From positions 124,001 to 188,000 of the forward strand of contig SEFT01000008.1 in NCBI GenBank assembly GCA_004144175.1: a stretch of 64,000 bases of DNA, read 5' to 3'. The notes below the pieces were generated by a model. That model did no database searches. It was given only the letters and a program-made list of their open reading frames with translations, and was not told the DNA's origin. This stretch comes from Sphingobacteriales bacterium (GTDB lineage Bacteria > Bacteroidota > Bacteroidia > Chitinophagales > Chitinophagaceae). How positions within the stretch are numbered: position 1 is the stretch's first letter; each line of letters starts with the position of its first letter. A program made the position numbers and the translations under genes. Of the stretch, positions 45,637-53,616 are shown one piece after another.

Positions 45637-46842
45637 ATGCAAGAAACACAATACATTCCTGTCCCTTACGGCAAAACCGTCCATGGCGAGGAAGAAATAG
45701 AAGCCGTAGTGAACGTACTGCGTACATCTACCCAAATGGGTAAGCATGTGCGCGAAATGGAAGAACGCATAGCTGCGCTATATTCCAAGAAACATGGTAT
45801 CATGGTCAATAGTGGCTCATCAGCATTATATCTTGCTGCAGACCTGCTGAATTACGAGCCGGGTGCAGAGATCATCACGCCGGTGCTTACCTTTTCTACT
45901 ACGGTAGCGCCGCAGGTAAAGAAAGGCTGGGTGCCAGCATTCGTAGATGTAGAAGAAGGTACTTACAATATAGACGTAAACAAGGTAGAGGAAATGATAA
46001 CGCCTAAAACAAAGGCGATGATCATACCAAACCTGATAGGCAACCTGCCCGATTGGAAAATACTGCGCGAGATAGCTGATAAACACAATATCTTCTTACT
46101 CGAAGATTCTGCAGATACGCTGGGTGCCGAGATAGATGGTGCATCATCGGGTCGCTTTACCGATATGAGCACTACCAGCTTCTATGGCTCTCACATCATC
46201 AACTGTGCAGGCAATGGCGGTATGCTTTGCGTAAACACTGAGGCTTATTACAACCGTGGCTTGCTGCTGCGTAGCTGGGGCCGTAGCTCTTCGCTGTTCG
46301 TAGAGTCGGAGAAAATCGAGAACCGCTTTAATGTAGAAGTAGACGGTATACCTTACGATGCGAAATTCGTATTTGAAGAGCCGGGCTATAACATCGAGCC
46401 ATCTGAAATGGGTGCAGCATTTGGTATCGTACAGCTCAATAAACTGGGCAAGAACATAGATACCCGTACGGAGAACTATACGCGCCTGCGCAAGTTCTTC
46501 GAGCAATATGAAGAGTACTTCATCCTGCCGAAACAACTGCCAAACTCACGTACAGGCTGGCTGGCATTTGCGGTAACCGTTCGCGAGTCTGCTCCGTTCA
46601 TCCGCAGAGACCTGCAGATATTCCTGGAGAAGCGCAAGATCATGACACGTACCGTATTTACAGGCAATATCCTGCGTCAGCCGGGCTTCAAGAATGTAGC
46701 TCATAAGGCATCAGCTAGTGGCTATGCTGAAGCTGATAAGGTAATGCGCGGCGGTATGCTGGTTGCCTGCCACCACGGACTGAATGATGCGCAGATCAAC
46801 CACATCATGGAAAGTGTTACTGAGTTTATGAAAAGCTTTTAA
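45637..46842 (+). CDS. RfbH/ColD-like PLP sugar 3-dehydratase (DegT fold)
   Basis: A 401-residue enzyme of the DegT/DnrJ/EryC1 fold. The position that binds PLP as a lysine in aminotransferases is His186 here (SFYGSHIINCAGNGG), as in RfbH (E1) and ColD, which remove the 3-hydroxyl of a 4-keto sugar instead of moving an amino group. Long stretches also agree with RfbH: PYDAKFVFEEPGYNIEPSEM and APFIRRDLQIFLEKRKIMTR. The Cys cluster that holds the [2Fe-2S] centre in RfbH (after RSWGRS) is absent, so ColD-like chemistry is more likely. It is a lone gene with no sugar-nucleotide genes beside it. Confidence 0.85.
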   Translation: MQETQYIPVPYGKTVHGEEEIEAVVNVLRTSTQMGKHVREMEERIAALYSKKHGIMVNSGSSALYLAADLLNYEPGAEIITPVLTFSTTVAPQVKKGWVPAFVDVEEGTYNIDVNKVEEMITPKTKAMIIPNLIGNLPDWKILREIADKHNIFLLEDSADTLGAEIDGASSGRFTDMSTTSFYGSHIINCAGNGGMLCVNTEAYYNRGLLLRSWGRSSSLFVESEKIENRFNVEVDGIPYDAKFVFEEPGYNIEPSEMGAAFGIVQLNKLGKNIDTRTENYTRLRKFFEQYEEYFILPKQLPNSRTGWLAFAVTVRESAPFIRRDLQIFLEKRKIMTRTVFTGNILRQPGFKNVAHKASASGYAEADKVMRGGMLVACHHGLNDAQINHIMESVTEFMKSF

Positions 46843-46850
46843 TTAATAGA

Positions 46851-47159
46851 ATGGATTTTATTCTTTGTGCACTCTTGTCGTATAATAACGGGCAGTTAGC
46901 CCGCCGCAAGGGGCAGAATGTCGTAGTGTGGGTACTGATCACAATTGTTGCTTTCTTTCTGGCTTATGTGATAGGCGCGATGGTGTTGGTTGCCTTGTTT
47001 TACGATGGGCCTTTTACACAAGATGCCTTACAACAGTTTATGACCGCTAATCCGCTTCGGTTGCTTACTTATGTCTTTACCGGTATAGGTGGCTATATGC
47101 TTATACGGTATCTGCTGGAAAGGATGCCTGATATGCCTCGTAAGAACGACATGGACTAG
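46851..47159 (+). CDS. Small membrane protein of unknown function
   Basis: A 102-residue protein with two membrane segments (about 25-50, VVVWVLITIVAFFLAYVIG; and about 72-92, LTYVFTGIGGYMLIRYLL) and a charged end. No family is recognised. ATG 46851 is nine bases after the preceding dehydratase stop, so it is probably read with it. Its stop directly abuts the convergent response-regulator gene with no gap. Confidence 0.6.
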   Translation: MDFILCALLSYNNGQLARRKGQNVVVWVLITIVAFFLAYVIGAMVLVALFYDGPFTQDALQQFMTANPLRLLTYVFTGIGGYMLIRYLLERMPDMPRKNDMD

Positions 47160-47897
47160 CTACCAGCCGAGTATCGACTTTAGCTTCGTCATGCCGCTCT
47201 TGCTTACAGTTATTTTTGCGCCACATTGCAGCAATGCAATGTGGCTTTCTTTTTCGTAAGGCTCTATTCGCACCAGCTGACCAACCGGAATAATATAAGA
47301 GCGGTGTACCCGGATGAACTGCTGCGGATCTAGCGTCTGCTCGGCATGGCTTAGGGTGCTCTTTTTCAGGTAGCTGCCATCTTTCGTTACAATCTTTATG
47401 TAGTCATCATTTGCTTCCAGGTAGTGTATATCCTGCTCGGGTATAATGCGGATCTTACCATTGTCCTTTACCACTATACGGTGCTGATAGCCTTCATACA
47501 CCTGCTCATGCACCAGTGTACCTGTTTGTATACTTTGCTTACCGGCTGTCTGCTGTAGCCATTTTTGCATGGCCTTGTCGAACCGTTCGCGGGTGATGGG
47601 CTTTAGCAGATAATCCACTGCATGTGCTTCAAACGCTTTCAAAGCATATTCGTCGAAGGCAGTAGTAAATATCACCGATGGAGGATTGTCCAGCAGTTCC
47701 AGCATTTCAAAGCCGCTTACTTTGGGCATCTGCACATCCAGAAATATCAGGTCGGGCTGATGCTCTTGTATGGCTTTAAATCCCTCGAAGCCATCGCCAC
47801 ACTCTGCTACCACCTGCACCTGCTCATAAGGCTTTAAGAAAGCGGCTACAAGCTGCCTTGCCAGCGGTTCGTCATCTATCAGTATTGCCTTGTACAT
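47160..47897 (-). CDS. LytTR-family response regulator
   Basis: A 245-residue regulator. The receiver domain (1-120) has the acidic pair at 8-9 and the phosphorylated Asp54 in IFLDVQMPKV; the C-terminal LytTR DNA-binding domain (about 140-245) shows the LEANDDYIKI and FIRVHRSYIIPVGQLVRIEP segments. It is the partner of the LytS-type kinase whose gene overlaps it by 26 bases (start at 47897 inside the kinase end). It probably controls genes of cell envelope stress, inferred from the LiaF-like gene at the head of the operon. Confidence 0.92.
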   Translation of the reverse strand: MYKAILIDDEPLARQLVAAFLKPYEQVQVVAECGDGFEGFKAIQEHQPDLIFLDVQMPKVSGFEMLELLDNPPSVIFTTAFDEYALKAFEAHAVDYLLKPITRERFDKAMQKWLQQTAGKQSIQTGTLVHEQVYEGYQHRIVVKDNGKIRIIPEQDIHYLEANDDYIKIVTKDGSYLKKSTLSHAEQTLDPQQFIRVHRSYIIPVGQLVRIEPYEKESHIALLQCGAKITVSKSGMTKLKSILGW

Positions 47898-48924
47898 GTG
47901 TTTGTGGTATTTTCAGTATGGTTGTAAAAACTTCGTTTTCCTTTTTTGTTTCCAGCAGGTCGGCACGGGCATACAGCAGGTACAGTCTGCGGCGTATGCC
48001 CTCCAGCCCGAATCCTGTCCCTTTGGGTAAGGCTCCGTCCGGGCCGTACGGGTTGGTGATGGTAATGGTTAGCATACTTTCTTGCAGGGAGATATGCGTA
48101 TTGATGCTGACGGAGCCTGTAGTGCCGTACAAGCCAAACTTTATGGCATTTTCGAGCACTGGTTGCAGCAGGAAGGGTGGTATCGTAGCATCATCGGTGT
48201 ATTCCTTCTCAAACTGTACGTTCAGTCTGTCGCCAAATCTTATAGCCTCAATAGATAAGTAAGCCTCAATGTATCTCAGTTCTTCATCTATCTGTATCTT
48301 CTCCTGGGCTTCGCGCCGTACCGAGCTACGTAAGAAGTCCGATAATTTACCGATCATTTCCTGTGCCTTGTCAGGGGCTATCATGGTAAGGGCACTTATG
48401 GAGTTCAGGCTGTTGTACAGGAAGTGTGGCTGCAACTGTTGTCTTAGTTTATATAGCTCTGCTTCTTTCAGCAGTATCGAGGCATCTGTATGTTGCTTGA
48501 ATTTATCTTCCAACTCATCCGATCTTTTTTGCAGGGCCGAGTAAGTTGCGGTCCAGGTACATACCAGCCAGTTGAAGATAAAACGAAACGGTGTGCTGAA
48601 TGTCAGCCATGTCAAATGCTGCGGGTCGTCTTTGCCCAGGCTTAGCCTGAATACCCACCATTGAGTGTAGGTAACAGCCATGCTGAGTACTGCGGCAACG
48701 ATGAGCGCATATACAATGATGCCCACGCGGGTGGGAAAGGCATTGATAAGCAGCAGCACGCCCCATATAGCAAGAGCCAGAATGGCCGTGCTCACAATAC
48801 CGTCGGTATACGATATATCCCACGCCCTTCCGGCATACGTATATAGCACAAAGGTGTGTATCGCAAGGATAGCAACGCTAAGCAGTGGAAGTTTCCACCG
48901 TATATTTCTATTCAGTAGCGACAA
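47872..48924 (-). CDS. LytS-type sensor histidine kinase
   Basis: A 350-residue kinase with four membrane segments in the first 125 residues and no periplasmic domain of size. The phospho-accepting His167 is in LQPHFLYNSLNSISAL, the signature of the His_kinase (PF06580) family, and the HATPase domain (about 230-345) ends in GFGLEGIRRRLYLLY. The start is TTG 48924, 14 bases after the DUF4288 gene. Its end overlaps the regulator gene. With few outside residues it may sense through a partner, for which the LiaF-like protein is a candidate. Confidence 0.9.
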   Translation of the reverse strand: MSLLNRNIRWKLPLLSVAILAIHTFVLYTYAGRAWDISYTDGIVSTAILALAIWGVLLLINAFPTRVGIIVYALIVAAVLSMAVTYTQWWVFRLSLGKDDPQHLTWLTFSTPFRFIFNWLVCTWTATYSALQKRSDELEDKFKQHTDASILLKEAELYKLRQQLQPHFLYNSLNSISALTMIAPDKAQEMIGKLSDFLRSSVRREAQEKIQIDEELRYIEAYLSIEAIRFGDRLNVQFEKEYTDDATIPPFLLQPVLENAIKFGLYGTTGSVSINTHISLQESMLTITITNPYGPDGALPKGTGFGLEGIRRRLYLLYARADLLETKKENEVFTTILKIPQTHVQGNTDR

Positions 48925-48938
48925 GCTTATTAGCAGAT

Positions 48939-49238
48939 TTAAGCTTCTATATCAGCATGTACACCGACCGGCTCTACCTCTTTCACGGTCGACATGAGCA
49001 ATGTTCCATTTTGAAGATCTACCGGTTGCAGGTCTTTGATGGCCACCATCTCCCAGGTTACAGTACGTCCGTGGCGATCTACAAAAGTCGATTCTTCATC
49101 AAGCGCTATGGTGCGGGCCTGCTCCAGCGCATGGCGTTCATCCGTACCAAATACGAGGCGCAGTTGCTCCTCATATTGTTCGGTTTGTGTGCCGCTGCAT
49201 TTTATGCGATAAATGATCTGTGTGGTGTAAGCATTCAT
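48939..49238 (-). CDS. DUF4288-like small protein
   Basis: A 99-residue cytoplasmic protein fitting DUF4288: it begins with a strand (TQIIYRIKCSG), has the helix DERHALEQARTIALDEE and a strand pair (VTWEMVAIKDLQPVD), and ends in GTLLMSTVKE. The family has no known role. It lies in the LiaF-like/kinase/regulator operon, 62 bases after the LiaF-like gene and 14 before the kinase, which ties it to that signalling unit. Confidence 0.65.
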   Translation of the reverse strand: MNAYTTQIIYRIKCSGTQTEQYEEQLRLVFGTDERHALEQARTIALDEESTFVDRHGRTVTWEMVAIKDLQPVDLQNGTLLMSTVKEVEPVGVHADIEA

Positions 49239-49300
49239 AATGGATGTGTTAAGGTGTTTATGAAAATGCCCGCCTGCATCAGCAGGCGGGTAGTAGTTGT

Positions 49301-50041
49301 TTAGTAAGATTTTATTTCGATGCTGCCGCAGTTGCAGCTACCCCTTAGCACCAGTACTTTCTTCTCTTCACCTGCATTAGGCTGGCGGGCCATTCTATGA
49401 TCTTCTACGCTGCCGAAAGTGGGCGCTATCTCATTCTGTATCTCCCAATGCGCCGGTACGATCATCTCCAGTCCGCCGAACGACACTTTTACATCCAGTA
49501 CCATAGGTTGTGTGCTGCTGTCGGCATGTATCATATTCAGCTCGCAGCCGCCAAACATTACCTGTACGCGTCCGCCCCTAAAATCCTTTGAGGTAATGAT
49601 CTCCTTCCGTCCGCCAAATGTTACATCAACATCAAGCTGGTTTTCGGCTGATGTTACGATCTGCATGTCTGTCTTCCAGTCGTGCTCCTTGCGTGGGCGA
49701 AACACCATGAGCAAGCCTCCGATGATGAGCGCGGCCGGTAGTACAAGGGCCGATGAACTGGTATCAGTACCGGGTATAGTAAACCTTGGTATCAGGTGAA
49801 CGGTACCGATCAGTATCAGTATCCACCAGGCATTGTTCCTGAACCTTTTTTGAACACCTACGAAAAGGCCGATCGCTATGAGGATGACAGGCCAGAAATG
49901 GTGCCAGTCGAAATGAAATATATTTAGCTTACGCAGCAGGATAAATACACCCAGCAGGATAATACCTACACCAAAAACACGTTTGTCCCTGGGTTTATGT
50001 TTTCCAAAGTGTTCGGGGTATTTCTGATAATGTTGTGACAT
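49301..50041 (-). CDS. LiaF-like membrane protein
   Basis: A 246-residue protein. The first 130 residues hold four membrane segments of the LiaI/LiaF transmembrane type (FGVGIILLGVFILLRKL and FWPVILIAIGLFVGVQ). The C-terminal 110 residues form the repeated FGG strand region (VDVTFGGRKEI, VQVMFGGCELN, VSFGGLEMIVP), like the LiaF C-terminal domain (DUF2154). LiaF-type proteins hold back a sensor kinase until cell-wall or membrane stress. It is the first gene of the operon with DUF4288, a LytS kinase and a LytTR regulator, so a similar role is likely. Confidence 0.85.
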   Translation of the reverse strand: MSQHYQKYPEHFGKHKPRDKRVFGVGIILLGVFILLRKLNIFHFDWHHFWPVILIAIGLFVGVQKRFRNNAWWILILIGTVHLIPRFTIPGTDTSSSALVLPAALIIGGLLMVFRPRKEHDWKTDMQIVTSAENQLDVDVTFGGRKEIITSKDFRGGRVQVMFGGCELNMIHADSSTQPMVLDVKVSFGGLEMIVPAHWEIQNEIAPTFGSVEDHRMARQPNAGEEKKVLVLRGSCNCGSIEIKSY

Positions 50042-50064
50042 GTTCTGTTATTTAATTGATAGGA

Positions 50065-50072
50065 CAAAAGTA
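50065..50072 (-). promoter_or_regulatory. -7 promoter box (TACTTTTG) of the LiaF-like operon
   Basis: Exact TAnnTTTG on the minus strand, 23 bases before the start codon. Confidence 0.5.
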
Positions 50073-50190
50073 TAGGCTGTATATAGCCTGCCGAAGCGGC
50101 TTTAGGTAGAACGGACGGGATAGTCGGTAAATAACAGGAAAACGTCGGTAAAGAATGGAGTGATGTATGCCGTTTCCTGTAGTCATATGT

Positions 50191-51240
50191 TTAACTGAGT
50201 TGATCGGGTTCCCAGCCGAGTTTGGAGAATAGCTTTTTGCGAAGGGCAAAATGGTCCCACACGATGCTCCTGGGGTATATCCCCGCTTCATTGCGGTGGG
50301 TTATTAGCTTTTGCGCATCTTTGCGCCTGCCCAGCCATTTGCCCAGGCTACCGTAGAAGTGGAAGTGCGCCTTAATGATGATGCCGGTTTCTTTGAACTT
50401 ACCACCCGCCATCATTTGTAAGCCGGCAATTCCATCCAGCACCAGCCGTAGTGGAAATAGCCAGAGTAGTTTTGACGCGCGTTCGTTCTTAAGTAGTAGT
50501 ATAAGACTGTTGCGGAAGTTATAATATAGCTTTTGCGGACTGCCGTAGCTGATGATGCTGCCACCTACATGGAATACAGTGGACTGGCCTATGTAGCCGA
50601 TCTTATATCCTGCATTCTTCAGCCGCCAGCAGAGGTCTATTTCCTCCATATGCGCATACAGGTCGGGGTCGAGGCCTCCAACTTTATGATACAGGTCGGC
50701 ACGTACCATCAGGCAGCCACCCGATGCCCAGAAAACTTCAATATCGTCGTTGTATTGATTGTGGTCTTTTTCCAGCTCGTTAAATATCCTGCCCCTGCAA
50801 AAGAGGTAGCCCAGGCGGTCCATAAAGCCACCACCTGCACCAGCGTACTCAAAGTACTCACGTTCTTTCCAGTAGCGTATTTTAGGTTGGCAGGCAGCAA
50901 GGCCTTTGTAGCGCTGCATCGCATTCAGCAGCGGTGGAAACCAGCCATGCGTCACCTGGAAGTCGGCGCTTAGCAACACATAATACTTAGCCTGTATCTG
51001 CTTCAGCGCCTCGTAGTAGCCATTGGCAAAGCCTCGGTTGATAGCTATCTGCAGCGTTTGTACGGTTGGGAAAGTAGATTCCACATATTGCAGCGTATCG
51101 TCGGTAGATGCATTGTCTACCACGATGACATCATAGCCCGTATGGGCTTCAGCTACAATTTCGGGAAGAAAGAGTTCATGCCATTTTTTGCCATTGTAAC
51201 TTAGTATTACAACGGCGGTATCTTGCTGGCATACGATCAT
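50191..51240 (-). CDS. Family 2 glycosyltransferase
   Basis: A 349-residue GT-A enzyme. The nucleotide-binding segment is VVDNASTDDT (about 36-45), the usual metal motif is shifted to SADF (about 94-97), and a membrane-proximal helical C-terminus follows (KLLWLFPLRLVLDGIAGLQMMAGG). It resembles rhamnosyltransferase-type O-antigen enzymes, but the sugar is unknown. The start is ATG 51240, 16 bases after the small membrane protein gene, which may be co-transcribed. It is separated from the LiaF-like operon by 149 bases with no gene. Confidence 0.85.
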   Translation of the reverse strand: MIVCQQDTAVVILSYNGKKWHELFLPEIVAEAHTGYDVIVVDNASTDDTLQYVESTFPTVQTLQIAINRGFANGYYEALKQIQAKYYVLLSADFQVTHGWFPPLLNAMQRYKGLAACQPKIRYWKEREYFEYAGAGGGFMDRLGYLFCRGRIFNELEKDHNQYNDDIEVFWASGGCLMVRADLYHKVGGLDPDLYAHMEEIDLCWRLKNAGYKIGYIGQSTVFHVGGSIISYGSPQKLYYNFRNSLILLLKNERASKLLWLFPLRLVLDGIAGLQMMAGGKFKETGIIIKAHFHFYGSLGKWLGRRKDAQKLITHRNEAGIYPRSIVWDHFALRKKLFSKLGWEPDQLS

Positions 51241-51256
51241 TGCTCGGGGGCGATGA

Positions 51257-51466
51257 TTATTTATACTTAGGTTCGTAGGCTGTATTCTCCGGAACCTCTA
51301 TGTCTTCGGTATTCTTAAAGCTATGCTGAGACAGCTTGTAGCAGCCTGCCCATGCAAAGATAAAGATGCTGAAAAAGAACAGCACGAAGAGGAAGCGCGA
51401 CTTAGTAGGTTTTGAATACTCTATGTCGGCTTTGTTTTCTAAATTATCGTGAGCGTTGTGTTGCAT
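51257..51466 (-). CDS. Small single-pass membrane protein
   Basis: A 69-residue protein with a basic stretch (SKPTKSR), one membrane segment (FLFVLFFFSIFIFAWAGCY) and a polar tail. Charge distribution puts the N-terminus in the cytoplasm. No family is recognised. ATG 51466; it lies just upstream of, and probably in one transcript with, the glycosyltransferase. Confidence 0.6.
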   Translation of the reverse strand: MQHNAHDNLENKADIEYSKPTKSRFLFVLFFFSIFIFAWAGCYKLSQHSFKNTEDIEVPENTAYEPKYK

Positions 51467-51565
51467 GTCTGTTAAATAGGAAAGTTTCCGCGGGCAAAAA
51501 TAATAGTTCTTCCTTCAAAATCATAATATTTTTACCTTGTTTTCGTTTAAGGAGACTACGCTGTT

Positions 51566-52714
51566 ATGCGCCAATACATTAACTGGAAAACATATCTGAT
51601 ACTCGTTGCGCTGGCTATTGTGGGCACATCGCTGCTCTACACCAATAAGCTCGCCGCCGAACTGGAAGAAGAAGAAAAGAAGGGAGTGCATCACCTGGTG
51701 GAGGGCTTGAAGACCATGGCCACTGCTACCGACCCAAACGCTACGCAATTTGCAGCCACTGTAGTGGATGCGAATGAGACCATCCCATTAATACTTACCG
51801 ACGAGCATGATGAAGTACTATATACGTCAAACATCGACTCATCTAGGCTAAAAAGGAATAAGGATTATCTGAACGAGCAGATAGTAGATTATAAGGCCCA
51901 GAACAGGGTTATTGTGATGGATTATGGTTTTGGCAAGCAGAAGATATACTATGGAGAATCTTACCTGCTTACCCAACTCCGTTATTATCCATATATACAG
52001 CTGGGTATTATATTCCTGTTCCTGTTTGTGGTGCTGGTGGCGCTAACATCGGCACACCGCTCGCTGCAAAATCAGGTATGGGTAGGTATGTCGAAGGAAA
52101 CGGCTCATCAGTTGGGCACCCCTCTCAGCTCTATCGAAGCCTGGCTGGAACTGCTGAAGGATAACGAGGCAAATACCGAAGCTGTGGCAGAGATGCAAAA
52201 GGACCTGGACCGCCTGAAGCTGGTGGCCGACAGGTTTGGTAAAGTGGGTAGTACGCCGAAGCTGGTAGAGGAAAACCTGATAGAGCGCCTCCGCTTTATG
52301 ACGGAATACATGCAAAAACGGGCACCGTCGAAAGTTACTATAGCTATGGACAGCCCTGAAAACAATATCCCTGTGAATATGAGCGGGCCATTGTTCGATT
52401 GGGTAGTGGAAAACCTAATACGGAACGCACTGGATGCCATGGATGGCAAGGGCAGGATAGATATTAAGGTAACCAACCGCCACGACCATGTAAATATTGA
52501 TGTATGCGATACCGGCAAGGGTATGCCTAAGCACCAGGTAGCCAAGATATTTAACCCCGGCTATACTACCAAGAAGCGAGGGTGGGGGCTAGGCTTGTCG
52601 CTGGCCAGGCGTATTATTCAAAAATATCATCATGGTTCTATCTTCGTAAAGACCTCGGAACCGGGCAAGGGTACGACTTTCCGCATCACGCTAAAACATG
52701 AGCATAAGAAATAA
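51566..52714 (+). CDS. Orphan sensor histidine kinase
   Basis: A 382-residue kinase: membrane segments at about 9-26 and 138-158 enclose a periplasmic domain of about 110 residues; then the H-box with His181 in SKETAHQLGTPLSS, the N-box VENLIRNALDAM, the G1 box DTGKGMPK and the G2 stretch GWGLGLSLARRII. All catalytic elements are intact. The AHQLGTPLSS form of the H-box is unlike the common HELRTPL. No response regulator is adjacent. ATG 51566 follows AAGGAGA, a strong ribosome site for this organism. Confidence 0.9.
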   Translation: MRQYINWKTYLILVALAIVGTSLLYTNKLAAELEEEEKKGVHHLVEGLKTMATATDPNATQFAATVVDANETIPLILTDEHDEVLYTSNIDSSRLKRNKDYLNEQIVDYKAQNRVIVMDYGFGKQKIYYGESYLLTQLRYYPYIQLGIIFLFLFVVLVALTSAHRSLQNQVWVGMSKETAHQLGTPLSSIEAWLELLKDNEANTEAVAEMQKDLDRLKLVADRFGKVGSTPKLVEENLIERLRFMTEYMQKRAPSKVTIAMDSPENNIPVNMSGPLFDWVVENLIRNALDAMDGKGRIDIKVTNRHDHVNIDVCDTGKGMPKHQVAKIFNPGYTTKKRGWGLGLSLARRIIQKYHHGSIFVKTSEPGKGTTFRITLKHEHKK

Positions 52715-52725
52715 TGGCTGCCGGT

Positions 52726-52756
52726 TTTGAGTTTTGCTCGCGGACACATAACTTTG
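52726..52756 (+). promoter_or_regulatory. Promoter of the tRNA-Leu gene
   Basis: TTG (52726-52728), then 20 bases, then TAACTTTG (52749-52756), an exact Bacteroidota consensus with proper spacing. It begins just after the kinase stop and lies 23 bases before the tRNA. Confidence 0.7.
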
Positions 52757-52779
52757 CACTTCCTCAAAAAAGCAGAGCT

Positions 52780-52864
52780 GCGGCGGTGGCGAAACTGGTA
52801 GACGCACTACTTTGAGGTGGTAGCGCCTGTAACGGGCGTGGGAGTTCGAATCTCCTCTGCCGCA
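52780..52864 (+). tRNA. tRNA-Leu (anticodon GAG)
   Basis: An 85-base class II tRNA. The acceptor arms GCGGCGG and CTGCCGC pair with one G-T wobble; the anticodon stem CTACT/GGTAG holds the loop TTGAGGT with anticodon GAG; the long variable arm (CGCC/GGCG) marks leucine; and the T arm has TTCGAAT. The discriminator is A and CCA is not encoded. It reads CUC and CUU codons. Confidence 0.95.
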
Positions 52865-52867
52865 CTA

Positions 52868-52902
52868 AAAATGCCCCTCATTATCGAGGGGCATTTTCTT
52901 TT
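52868..52902. terminator. Hairpin terminator after the tRNA
   Basis: AAAATGCCCCTC and its perfect complement with a six-base loop, followed by TTTTCTTTT. It can also serve the convergent cytochrome gene. Confidence 0.85.
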
Positions 52903-52928
52903 ACTGTAGTTTTCATAGCCAGTTTCTT

Positions 52929-53525
52929 CTACCGCTGTGCCAATACTGCATTCGGCACCCTATTGCTAATCGGTTTTATCGACATCAGGTAGTCGTACAT
53001 GGCCTCAATATCTTCATCGGTCATTTGTGCATAGTTGGGCCATGGCATGGGTGGTAGCAATGGGCGCGAGGCTTCTATGCCTTTGTACTTGCCTTTTTTC
53101 AATGCCGTTTTAAAGTTGTCCAGACTCCAGTTGCCTATACCTGTTTCATCGGGTGTAAGGTTGGCGGCAAACGACATACCCCATGGGCCTGCAAAGGCTG
53201 TATTGAAACCGTTGAATATGACCCAGCGGCCGGTGTTGGCTGTTACCGTATCGTATGGTCCTAATGGTATATTGCTATCGTGGCCCGAGAGCATGCGGTC
53301 CATGTCGGGTACCGGGCCCATATCGGTCATTTTCTTTGGCGAGTGGCAATCATTGCAGCCACCAACGGTTACCAGGTACTGGCCGCGTTTAATGCTCTCT
53401 TCCTTAGAGCGCACGGCGGGCAGCTCTTCAGTGCCGTCTTTTTTAGGTGTTTCCGTTCCGTTTTGCTGACAGGCTACTAGTTGCGCTACTGCAATGATGC
53501 TAACATAGATGATGATCTTTTTCAT
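52929..53525 (-). CDS. c-type cytochrome lipoprotein
   Basis: A 198-residue cytochrome c. The signal peptide ends in a lipobox with Cys19 (AQLVAC), so it should be anchored by lipid on the periplasmic side. One haem site is present, Cys57-x-x-Cys60-His61 (GGCNDCHSPKKM), and a distal Met is likely within the PLLPPMPWPNYAQM stretch. The pattern matches the cytochromes that accompany membrane dehydrogenases or act as lone electron carriers. The start is ATG 53525. No oxidase or dehydrogenase gene is beside it. Confidence 0.9.
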   Translation of the reverse strand: MKKIIIYVSIIAVAQLVACQQNGTETPKKDGTEELPAVRSKEESIKRGQYLVTVGGCNDCHSPKKMTDMGPVPDMDRMLSGHDSNIPLGPYDTVTANTGRWVIFNGFNTAFAGPWGMSFAANLTPDETGIGNWSLDNFKTALKKGKYKGIEASRPLLPPMPWPNYAQMTDEDIEAMYDYLMSIKPISNRVPNAVLAQR

Positions 53526-53616
53526 TATTGATTTGTGAGTTTTGTTTGCGTTATGGCAAAAGATTGCCCCCCCCTACTGCGCGGACAGTAGTTAGTACAT
53601 GTATGTAATCTTGTAT

